Assembly (NCBI RefSeq): GCF_902686445.1
Contig: NC_062223.1
Coordinates: 60,413,998-60,477,997 of the forward strand
Length of the DNA stretch: 64,000 nucleotides
Direction of reading: 5' to 3'
From: Sciurus carolinensis
Lineage: Eukaryota; Chordata; Mammalia; Rodentia; Sciuridae
Under the pieces are notes generated by a model. That model worked only from the letters and a program-made list of their open reading frames with translations. It was not told the DNA's origin and did not search any database. Positions within the stretch are counted from its first letter, which is position 1, and each line of letters starts with the position of its first letter. The position numbers and the translations under genes are program-made. Positions 23,001 through 35,000 of the stretch are shown here, one piece after another.

Positions 23001-26000
23001 TATTGAACAATAGGATTACTTTATCCACAACAATGCCTTTGCTTTAAATGGTGCTTCTTGAGGGTCTCTCTTCTCAGTGTGTTTGTTCTAGGTATCCTCA
23101 CCCCTCCATTCTGCTCTGGCCCATCTCTCCTTGGAGGCCCTGAGAGATAAGCCTGGGAAAGGAACTCCACTGGCTGGTGTGACAACCCAGGCATCTGGTC
23201 CCTAGGGAAGGGACTGCCTTGGAGAAGAATGGCAATAATAATAAAAGGACAGACCCTCACTTCCTAAAGCTTCTTTCCTCCTAGTGTTTGAGCTGTGGAG
23301 GCAACAAGTCTCAGTGGGAGAGCAGGAAAGACCTGGGACCACCAATGTCTGCCTTTCCAGACTACTAAATTTTTTTCTTCTTGCATTTTAATAAAGACAT
23401 TACATTTGTGATGCTAAAGGTTTATAACATACTGGTTTTCCCCAAGAGCCTTCAGAGTTTTCCATCTACTCTTTGATTTATCTTTATCATGCTTATCCCA
23501 TAAGGAGTTAGGTGGCTTTATGCCCACTATATAGATGAGGAAACAGAAGCACAGAACTGTTAGAATACTTAGCCCTTGAACAGAATCAGAATTGGCACTA
23601 GAGGCCCGCCCCTCAGCCCATAGCTCAGTTCTGGTTCCTTCAGCCTTAGTTAGATCCAACAGCTTTCTTTAGTTCCTGGCATGATATGGGGAGGCCTCTG
23701 GGGACTTTTTTCTTATCCTTTTGCTCTTTGTCCCTTCCTGGTGCAGGACCAGCTAGAATCTGTGCTAGAGGTTTTGCACAGACAGATGGAGCAGTACCAA
23801 GACCAGCCCCAGCACCTGGAGAAGATTGCCTACCAGCAGAGGCTGCTGCAGGAGGACCTTGTCCACATCCGAGCTGAACTGTCCAGAGAGTCCACTGTGC
23901 GTGGAGGGTGGGGAGGGAGGCAGACACTTCCCAACAGAATGGGCAGACCACAAGCTGCTGTTCTCATCTCCTCAGCTAAAGTTGAGGTGGTAGCCAAGGG
24001 GCAGGTCTTGGAATAGAAGAACTTCTCCAGGCCACCTCTGGATAGCTTCTTTTTAAGGGTGACATGTCTGCCACCACCTGTCCCTTAGATTGTTTCCATC
24101 AGGGGCTTCCAGATGACTAAGGACACTTGAGGACACTGAAGGAACCAGATTACTCAGAGCAACCTGCAGCCTATATTCTGAACTGTGTGCAGTTAATTCT
24201 AAGCCATCAGAATTTTCATGTTTTCATTTCTCAGTCTGATGTGGGTACAGACCCTTCTGCAAGGCAAGGAATTAAAGCATTCCTAAGTGGAAGAGGGGAC
24301 AGTGCAGGTGGCCAGGGTCAGATACCACACTTGCTCTTCACTCTGGTCTGTCTCCCACCAGACCTGCTGAAGGCCCATTGAGTCCCCTTCCCACTTTACC
24401 TGACTGGGTCAGATTGAGGTCAGGAATTCGGGTGCTCTTGAGGCCACTTGGGAGGCCAGGGATAACTTGGAATAAGAAGCATTTCCTTGGTCAACAGGAG
24501 ATGGAAAATGCCTGGAATGAGTACCTGAAGTTGGAAAGGGATGTGGCACAGCTGAAGCAGACTCTTCAGGAGCAACACAGAAGAGCTTTTTTTTTCCAGG
24601 TGACCAAAGGCTGTTCATCCCTCTGACCTGTGGTTGCCTCTGAGACACTATCCTAGGGCTTTCTCTTCCTCAGCCCTGTGAAGTGCCCACCCTCCCAGCT
24701 CTGCCCTGGGGCTCCCTTCCTACAACTAGGCCATGATGAGAAGCCTTATCCCAGATCTCCTGCTTCTCTGAAGCAGACCAATACCAACCTGGAGCCCTTT
24801 ACAGAGATGGAGATGTGAGAGCGATCTGTGTTTCCTTCTTGTGTTCCTTAGCTTAGATGGCAGCAGGAAGCCCCACCTGAGTCCTGCCTCAGATTCCTGT
24901 AGATGCTATCACCCCACTGCCTGAGAAGGGAGTGTGACCAGTCCATTGAGGTGCTTCTGGTCTCCAGGCATTCATTTGCATTTCTGGAGACCAGGCTGGG
25001 TGATACTCATCTTTGTGGCTCCTGTCCCACTTGGGAAAGGCAACTTTAGAGCTATGCCTTCTTACTTTAAAATCCAGGCCACCCCATGGACAGCAGTCTC
25101 CCAAAGGTGAGACAATGTAAGGCCCTGTATGTTTTTTTTTCCAGGTTGGCTCCTCCAACTGCCCTCCCCACATTTTGGTGCCCAACCAGGCTTCTACCCA
25201 ATCCTTTTTTTTTTTTTTTTATTGTAAACAAATGGGATACATGTTGTTTCTCTGTTTGTACATGGCGTAAAGGCATACCATTTGTGTAATCATAAATTTA
25301 CATAGGATAATGTTGTTTGATTCATTCTGTTATTTTTTCCCTTCCCCCCACCTCTCCTACCCCTCTTTTCCCTCTATCCCAATCCTTAATTTTTATTTTT
25401 TTATTTTTATTTATTTATTTTTTTTGTGTGGTCAGGTGATTTAGTGACTATGCAGACTCTAAGGAGTTTAGGGTTGTGTGCCCTGAGACTTTTCCCTGGA
25501 CCCTACTGTCCCCCACTCACTCAGAGATGGTTTCTAAAAAGCCCAGCTCAGAATCTCACAGAGGACACTTTTGCCTCTGGCTCCAGGCTGGTGTATGTGG
25601 TTGCCCAGAACTTATCTGTCTCTTGCTGTTGTTGTCCCTACACACTAACTTGCCTTCATCTATTGTAACATTTTCTTTGTTTCTTTTTTTTTTCTTTTCT
25701 TTCCTTTTTTCCATCCCTAGCACTTAGCATGACTTGAAAATACTAGGTGAATATATTGTTGACAAAATTTCTAGTTGTTTCTGTTTCAGGGACTTGATAC
25801 TATCTCCTAGACTTCAATGATCCATGCTAATTGTAGCAGGAAAGTTTTTTTAGCTTTTAAAGTTTTATCCATTATTTTTCTATAATTATACAAATAATAC
25901 ATGAATACATTTCCCTGAAAAGTTCAAACAATGAGAAGCAAAAACATAATGATATAAAAGTTCCTCTTCTCCACTTTCTGCCCCACTCCTACCACCCTCC

Positions 26001-28973
26001 CTGCATGTAGTCAGGGCTTTCAGTTTGTGGTGTTCTCTTCTTGATCATTTTCTATGCATTTTCAAGCATATGCATCTGTATAGAATCATATCATTTATTT
26101 GGGTTTGGGAAGTGGTAAAAGGTTTAAGAGGTTCACAAATTATTTGGCAACTTATTTTTTGTCATAACTTTATATTGTGGAAATCTTTCCAGGAATGGTG
26201 CCCCCAGGTTTATGCTGCCCAATACAATCATTATTTTGATTTAAATTAATTACAACTAAAGTTAAGAATGAATTCTCCATTCATATCAAACTCACCCCAA
26301 ATTAGAAGCCACCATAGTGGATAGCACAGTGGATAATCTCAGAAAGTTGTATGGGATAGCAATATCTAAGTAAAGTAAATTAAATAGTTCTTCTTAATTG
26401 CCACATACTATTTCATAGCCTGGATATTCCCTACCTTATTTAGCCATTGCTCTCCTGGTGGGCATTTTAATGATTTCCAGCATTTTGTTTTTGTAGATGC
26501 TGCTGCTGTGAACTGTAACTGCTTTTTCAAACTCATTTATAAGCATTTTTCTAAGATAGGTTCCTAGGAGAAGACTTGCTGGGTTGAAATGAGTACTGAT
26601 CTCAAAAGTTGACAGATATTAGAGTAGGATGACTCCAGGTAGCAGTAATACAACACATATCTCAAAAAAGAAGAAGAAAAAAAAGAAGAAATAATTTCGT
26701 ATATTTCACCAAAAAGGGACAGGGTCTCACTCCTGTATCCCACACAAATGTAGGAAGGCATAAATAATGGAGGAGACAGATATGCTTACCCTGATGTAAA
26801 CTTTATACAATGTATACACATATAAAAACATTACATGGTACCTCATGAGTGTGTTCAATTTTCATATTTTTATGTATTATTCACAAATATTGTTAAATAC
26901 AAAAAATGTTCATAAATATTGCCCAATTGCCCTCTAAAAGGCTGCACTAATTTAGTCTCCCGTTCCTAGTGACTGAGAGTGCTGGGCCTGTTTGCCATAT
27001 CCTGGCCAGCACTTGATGTTCTCAGTGTTTTTAGTTTTTGCCAGTCTGTTGACTAAAAATGACATTTTGCTTTAATTTACATTTCTTTAATTAGTGGTAA
27101 GTTAAACTGTGTGTGTGTGTTTTACTAGGGATTGAACCCCCGTTGAACCCAGGGGTGCTCTACCACTGAGCTATATTCCCAGTTCTTTTCCTTTTTTTTT
27201 TTTTTAAGACAGAGTCTCTCAAATTGTTGGGGCTGGTCTTGAATATGTAATCCTCCTACTTCAGCCTCCCAAGTAGTTGGGATTATAGGCATGTACCACC
27301 ACTCTAGGCTTAAGTTAAACATCTTTTAATATGATTATTGAACATTTGTGTTCCTACTGTGCTTTATTTCATAGTAATTTAATATATAACAGGCCCAGAA
27401 TCCTTTTTACCCTCTAAAATATAAATCTGCAAGCTATAATAGATCTTGTTACAAACTGCTAGAAAATTGACCCCCGTAGATTTCTAGCAGATGGGCAAGC
27501 CCGGGGCATATGGCTAGGTTTAATGTAGCTCCATGGCATTGCTCATGCTTTCTGAGTGCTTCAGTGACTTCGGAGTCATAAAGCCCTGTTTGATTAGGCT
27601 CTGTGCTAGCCTCTTTGGTGTAATCCTAGGCCAGGCAGGTTGTTAAAGTCGTAGACAAATTATTAGCACTGGGTGTATGCTTGCAACCCATCTGTAACTT
27701 CTCAGTAATGGCTTGGAAACTCACCTCCATTAACAGGTTTGGCTCCGAGAAAGTTTACGACCCTTTCAGTGAAGTCGGTGGCTTTATTTATAAAGGTCCT
27801 CATGGCTGCCTGGCCATCAAGGAATCCAAGGAATAGACTATTCAGGGAACAATGTGGTAAGAGGTAGTGATAGGTGAGGCAACTCTGGACAGTGAGTCCA
27901 AGCCTTTTCTGAAAGCCTTCCCACCTGTGTGTGGGATACAGGAGTGAGACCCTACCTCCTTGCTTCCCCAAAGCTCCCCTCACCTCTCATCACCCTTGGA
28001 GAAAGAGTCTGTGGCCTTCCTTTTTTCCTCCCTGCTCGTCTTTTACATGTAGAGATGTCAGCAAGGCAAAATGGGGATGGAAAAGTGGGCTGACAGGGTA
28101 GCTTTGCTTGGGAGCTGTGGAGGAGGGAGAGGAGGGATGTTTTCTCTTTTACTTTTCCCCAGCACTCAGCTTGGGGACTTCACCTCTGGAGATCATCCCC
28201 TGCTAACTTACATACTGTAAGGGAGCAGTGCACCTGCCTGTTTTAGGACGGTACTTGAGTATGGAGCTGAGCACCAAGCCTGTTCTTTGCTTGTCAACCC
28301 TGAGGGCACACTTCGCTATTGGGATATGGAGAATGGAAGCGCGAGCTCCCTTGGCACAGGAGCCTTTGGACTTCTGCTGTCATGGCTGTTGGAAAGTATT
28401 TGACTGAGAATTTTACATGATTAGTCTTTTATTCACTCAATGTATGTGCATTGAAACCTGCTAAGTTCCAGACCCTATGTGTATCTAGGAGCACACAATC
28501 TAGTTGCAGAATTGGGCAGGTTGGTATCATGCAGTGTGAGAACTCTTCCAGTTGAAGGGCATTTAGGAGCCTTGAGAGGAGATGGGGGTGTGAAACTTGC
28601 TTTTCATTTTGTCCATGGAGTGAGACCAAGTCTATCTTCCCTCCATTGTAACTTAAAAATCAAAAAAATGCTTTACCTGGGTTGGGGTGCAACTCAGTTG
28701 CAGTGCTTGCCAATCATGGTGATGCCCTGGGTTCAATCTACAGGACCACGAAAAACAAAAGAACTATATCTAAAGTTTACCCAACCCCATTAGAAGATGG
28801 CCACAACCCCTTAACCACATTAGGCCCCTCTTCATCTCCTTTAGGTCCTCTTCCTATCCAATCTTGGTTGTAATTTGTGCATATCATCCTATAGCATAGC
28901 CGTTTTCTCGTTGTACTTTTTAGGAAAAGAAGTTTTATCATACAATCCACGAATCCACGTACCACAAAATTTG

Positions 28974-29007
<34 letters not shown>

Positions 29008-32000
29008 TACCAGGGATTGAACCCAGGGATGTTTAACTACCAACCCACATCCCCAGTCCTTTTTTGTATTTAGGCACAGGATCTCATTGAGTTGCTTTGG
29101 GTTGATTTTGTTAAGTTGCTGAGGCTGGTTTTCCTCATGCCTCCAGCCTCCTGAGTCACTGAGTCACTGAGATTACAGGCAATGCTCCACTGTGCCTGGC
29201 AAAATTTGCCTTTTTAAAGTATGTAACTCAGTGTATTTTGTATATTCACAGCACTGTGAGGTTGTCACCACAATTTTATAACATTTTCACCTCTCAATAG
29301 TAGCCCTGTACCCATTGTCACTCCCTATCACCCCAGCTCCCCACGCCTCTCGTGTCAACCACTGATCCACTTTCTGTCTCTATGGCTTTGCCTATTCTGG
29401 ACTTTTTATATATAAAGAATCATACAGTATGTGGTATTTTGTGCCTTGCTTCTTTCCCTTAGTTTAGTGTTTTCAGAGTTTATCCACGTTGTAGCACATA
29501 TCGGTACTTCAACACTTTATGGTCAAATAACATTCCATTGTCCGTTATACTTTTGACTAGACCTCAAATCCCAGGATTCTGCTGTGAATTTAAAAAAAAG
29601 AAATGTTTTCAATATTCTAGAGATAATGTAACCTCTAGTTCTTGCCTTCCCTCCTCTGCTGCTGTGGTTGCATAAAACAGTATATGTTTACATTTTATTA
29701 ATTGTGGTAAACTATTCAAACATAAAATTTTCCATCCTATTTTTTAATTAATTAATTGGCACTGGGGAGTGAACCCAGGGATGCTTAACCACTGAGCCAC
29801 ATCTCCAGCCCTTTTTATTTTTTTTATTTTGAGACAGGGTCTTGCTAAGTTGCTTTGACCTTCCTCAGTTGCTGAGGCTGGCTTTGAACTCAAGATCCTC
29901 CTGCCTCAGCCTCCTGAACCACTGGGATTACATGCATGCACCACCATGCTTGACCATCCTAACCATTTTTAAGAGTATAGCTCTTTAGTGTTAAGTACAT
30001 TCACACTGCTGTGCACCAATCCCCAGAATTTTGCATCTTACAAAATGATTAAACAGCTCCCTATCCTCCCTTCCCTAACTCCTGGCAACCACTATTCTAC
30101 TTCCTATCTCTATGAAATTGACTTCTCTAGAGACTTCACTTAGTATTTACATGGAATCCTGTAGTATTTATGGCAGTCTGTTTTTAAATTAGGTAGAAAC
30201 AGGCAAGCTGAACTGGTGAAAGGTATTCCAAAATTCCTCCCTGAATCTTGATCTACTTGACTCTAGTCCTGGTATAGTTTCTCTAGCAAGTGCTGCTCCC
30301 ACCCCCAGGATGAGGGACTGTCTGAAAAGGCAAGATAAATCCTAAGAAGAAAATTCTGGTAAGGAGCTAGGAAGTCAGTGAACCCCCTGCTTGCCTTCCC
30401 CAGGAGAAATCACAGATACAGAAGGATCTGTGGAGGATCGAAGATGTCCTTGCAGGCCTGAGTGCAAATAAAGAGAACTATAGAATCCTGGTGGAATCGG
30501 TCAAAAATCCAGGTGAGGTGCATCTTCCTGGGTATGGGGAATGGGTTGGGGCAGGTAGGATGGCAGTGGGGGGCAGATCTTTGTGGAACTGTCACTCTAC
30601 TCATCCCCTGAGGAGTAGGTCTTTGTCACATCCCATGCTTATTTCCCTCCATGCCCCTTAGAGAGGAAAACCGTGCCATTGTTCCCTCACTCGCCTGTGC
30701 CTTCACTCTCCGCCTCTGAGAGCAAGACACCCCTGAAGCCCAGCCCTCCCACCAGCCCTGTGCGGACCCCTTTGGAGGTTCGCCTTTTCCCACAGCTGCA
30801 GACCTATGTGCCATACCGACCTCACCCACCCCAACTGAGGAAAGTGACATCCCCGCTTCAGTCACCAACTAAGACAAAGCCCAAAGTGGTAAGTTCTGAT
30901 GACTTGGAGCTGAGTGTCTTCATTTCCTCTCTGGCTGTTGATTGTCCTCAGATCAGCTTATCTTGTGGAAAAGGTTCTGGGGAAAACCTGAGGACACAGA
31001 AACCCACTGGAGTCTTTGGTCTTGAGCAGTTAAGAAGTTGCATTTACCCTGCTATTGTGCCTTTACCTCTTGGAACTGGCAGGGCCCTGAGAGATAGTCC
31101 AGCCCAACCCTACCATTTCGCAGTTCAGAAAATTGAGGCTCAGCAAGAAGTGACTGAACTAGACTAAGTGGGGTAGAATTTGTGATCTGCACTGTGCAGA
31201 GAGGTGTATGGCTGTTGGTGACTGTCCCCACACAGGGCTTCAAGTGGACTTACCAGTTACACAGCCTGGAATGGGCAAGGAGCTCCTTCCAGAAAGAATA
31301 TCTTTATTCCCACCTGCAGTTGAGCACTGTGCTAGGCTGTGAGGTTGCTTGTGGTTTTTCTTAGCCCCATGGAATTTGGATAGGAAGGGAAGTATCCCCA
31401 TCTCACAGAGAAGAAAACTAAAGCCCCAGGGAGTTGAAACTTGCTAAAGGTCTCCATGTTAGATAGTACATCCAACATCTCCTGACTCCTGTTTTATTCT
31501 GTGCCACCTGCCATCTAGCTGGACCCTCAGCTCAGGTCCTTGGGTCAAGTCTGTGGCCCATGTGCGGTAGCCTGCACCAACACCTTAGCTTACCTGGCAT
31601 AGAGAGGAGCTGAGCTCTTGGCAAGATTTGGCTCCTCTGTGCTCTAGGGAGCTCAGGAGATTTTAAAGAAATAGAAGATGTGGTCAGGTGCCATGATAGC
31701 TTCTATCTCCACACAAGGCCAACCTTGTGTGGAGAACAAAAAAAGGGGTCTGGCCCAAGGGCAGGGAAACCAGAGCTGAGGGGACCTTGGCAAGTGGGGC
31801 TCCTGGTTTTTGCCAACAGAAGTTAGCAGGAGTCTTGCCTAGAACCATGTGTGCCCAGGGCCTCTGATTGGGTTGGTGCACAGTGCTGGGAAAACACAAG
31901 TGTTCCCTGGACCTCACCATTTACCTGCTTCCCTCTGTAACCCAGGGCCCAGAGCTGGATCCAGGTATGGCTTGTGACCTAGTCAGAGTCACTGTGAATT

Positions 32001-35000
32001 TTTCCATCTCCTTCCCACTCTTAGATTTAAGAAGCAGATTGGAGCACCAGCCATAAAACACCAAAACAGAGTTGTCTGGGGCAGATGGCTGTTGATGTAC
32101 AGCAGGGTGCCCATCATCTAGGTCAAGGAATAGGGGGGAAAGGTGAAAACCTGGGAGCTGGGATGTCCTTGTTCTCTCTGTGTCCTTGGGTAAGTCCATG
32201 GTTTTCCTGAGCCTCAGTTTCCCTTGAGTAGACAATCACAGAGACTTCTTTCTCATGGTTGGTCCTCTGTAGCCCTTGGGCAGGGCTGTTTCAGCTTGGA
32301 TGAGCATCAGGGTCACTAGACATCTTCTCTCTTCTTGTAATTCATTTGTCTTTACCAGTGTTACCACTTTATGTTGCATTTGCTTATTTTTAACATTTAT
32401 CCTGAAAATAACATGAATATATAATTAAATAATAGTAAAAGAATCACCCGTGTTATATCAACATCTGGACCAACAAATAGAACTTTGCCAGCAAGCTTTC
32501 AAGGAATCTTTAGGCCTGTAGGTCCCTTTCAGATCCAGGCCCCTTCCTTTCTGCCAGAAGTAAATTTGATCCTGATTTATGTATAATATTCCCTGTCTTT
32601 TTTCTTTTAGTTTGACCATCTGTGTTTTCATCCCTAAGCACTTTAATTATGCTGGTGTGTAACACTGAAGTCTTTTATCTTGCATCTTTTCAACAACATC
32701 GTATTTGTGAGATTCATCCATATCTTTGCACATAGCTATAGGTCTTTCATTTTTTATTTGACTTGTTTTCTTGAATTTAATGTCATTTTTAAATTAGATA
32801 ATCTCAAAGAATGTGGAAACAAAAGATATCTTATAAATATATGAAAAAATGTCTCCCTCCTACCCTCCATTTCTGCAGACAATCTGTTCTCTTCAGTCAC
32901 AGGCAGTCAATGTTTTGTGTGTCTTTCTGAAGAACTTTATAGAAATTGGTGATCCCATGTCTTGTCAAGTTTGGAAACTGCTGATTCTCAGAGAGGTAGT
33001 GGGTATTTTAAGTGGCTTACTTTTCACATATCAGTCAAGTGTGTTGCTTTAAAAGAATTCTGGTAAACCTTTGCAAAGCAAGCTTGGATTGAACCCTTTC
33101 CTAAGCTCTGCAAAAGTCTGGAAAACAAAGCCAAATGAGGCTAAGAAAGGATGAATGTAGGAGGAGGGAGGCAAGATGGTCATTAGTGGGTGTGCATGGT
33201 AGACAGGGGCCAGTCTGCAGATGTGAAGAGGAGCCACAACACTCAGAGAACACTGTGAACAAGGAGTTTCAAGGAAAATAGTCACATTTGTCACATCCCA
33301 GGGATGGGCAGTGAGTCATTCATTCTGTGACTTGTGTCTGGAATCAGGAATGAGGAAATATTTTGTAACCATGCATATTTCTGAGAGAAAGGGCAAGAAG
33401 TGGTAGACTCTGTTCTTGTTCAGATCATTGCCCTGTTGAAGGATCCAGAGTCTGTGCAGGAGAGTGAGCCAGTTAAGGCTAAGTGCAGTGGAGTGGGGTA
33501 CATGTTTGTTCTGCAGGGTGTGTGCTGTCATCAACTTATAAATGACACAGAGTTAGCAGCCTGCTGCCTCATAGTGCACACCAAAGAAGTAGAGTAGACA
33601 GTTTGGTGTAGTGCCAAGCACATGGACCTGGGAGCCTAAGCCCTGGATTTGGGGACACAGTACATACAGGTAACATTTTGAAAAATAGAAAATGTATGAA
33701 TCAAAGGGAAGAATAAAGTTGGAGAAGAGGCACCTCTCCTCTTCACAGCTTTTCCAGAGGAAATGTTCACACTCTGTTCTATCTCTGAAGGGACCTGTTC
33801 CAGCTTGCTAGGCCACTACTGTTTCACTGCCACTCAGCAGTCCTCCTTCCATCTCCATCCCACTGGGCTCTGATTCTGGTTCTCTTTCCAAGCAGGAAGA
33901 GGAGGCACCTCCAAGGCCTCCGCTCCCTGAACTATACAGCCCAGAAGATCAGCCTCCAGCCGTGCCACCTCTGCCAAGAGAGGCCACCATCATTCGACAC
34001 ACTTCTGTGCGGGGCCTTAAGCGGCAGTCGGATGAAAGGAAGCGAGACCGGGAGTTGGGGCAGTGTGTGAATGGGGACTCACGGGTGAGTCAGAAGGACC
34101 CCTGAGGTTGCCCACCAACTGTGGGGATAGGGACGGTGATGTGATGCTGGGTATGACAGTCTTACACTGCTCACAGGTGGAGCTCCGTTCATATGTCAGT
34201 GAGCCTGAGCTGGCCACCCTCAGTGGGGACGTGACTCAGCCATCCCTGGGACTCGAGGGCCCTGAGAGTAGGTACCAGACACTGCCGGGCAGAGGTAAGG
34301 CAAGACCCTCTACAGAGTCTTTTGGGGACTCCCACCACTACCATCACAGTGCTCTCGGCCCTCAGTCCACACCTTGCACCAGCTGCCTACAGCTTTAGGC
34401 CAAGGCTATGTTGCTGAGAGGGAGGACCTGGCTTCCCTTCCTCTGACTCACATCCCAATTCTCTTCTTCCTTTATTATATATGTCCCTGGAAACAATGAT
34501 AATAGCAATTACTATAAAACCCAATACTGTTTAAGCACTTTCTATATACCTCACACAGTGCCGTGAGGGAAGTGCTATGATTACTCCCACTTTAGAACTC
34601 AGGAAACTAAGGCTCACAGAAGTCAAATAACTTGCCAATTAGCTGATTGGTGAGGGAGTCAGAAGACAATCCCAGGCTCTGACTCTACATCACTGCAACC
34701 TACAGGCTGAGGTGCTGGGCTGTTGCCACCAGCAAGCCACCTCCGGCCCTCCACTGCTACCCTAAGACTCAATGAGTCTTTTCTTAAACCCTCTCTCCTC
34801 AGCTGGACCCCCTCTTTCTGTTCTCCCTTATCCAAAGTTGGGTAGTGCAGGATGCGTGAAAATGCAGCAGGAAGCACAGGGGTGGCGGGCACTGGCACCC
34901 TCCCAGGTTTTCCATCTGCCACACAGCCCAGGGCTCCTGCGTAGAAGGGACGCCTAGGGTGGTTCACAGATCTGCAAGGAGTGGGGACAGAGGCCGCCTC

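Larger units (their letters stand above)
22913..24497 (+). other. PLEKHA7: PLEKHA7 introns flanking the main coiled-coil exon
   Basis: Introns 22913-23746 and 23897-24497. The first carries a MIR on the minus strand at about 23455-23630. The second shows nothing assignable. Confidence 0.7.
24600..30403 (+). other. PLEKHA7: PLEKHA7 intron, 5.8 kb, LINE-rich
   Basis: It holds a young-looking L1 3' end (25203-25395), old L1-type fragments (about 25850-26620, 26860-27400, 29210-29590, 29690-30180) and four SINEs (27108-27310, 28679-28762, 28980-29200, 29740-29953), three of them with visible duplications. About 27430-28420 shows nothing recognisable. Confidence 0.7.
30889..33895 (+). other. PLEKHA7: PLEKHA7 intron, 3.0 kb
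   Basis: It carries a MIR (31300-31505, minus) and an old L1 3'-end-like stretch at about 32370-33050. The rest shows no feature I can support. Confidence 0.65.
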
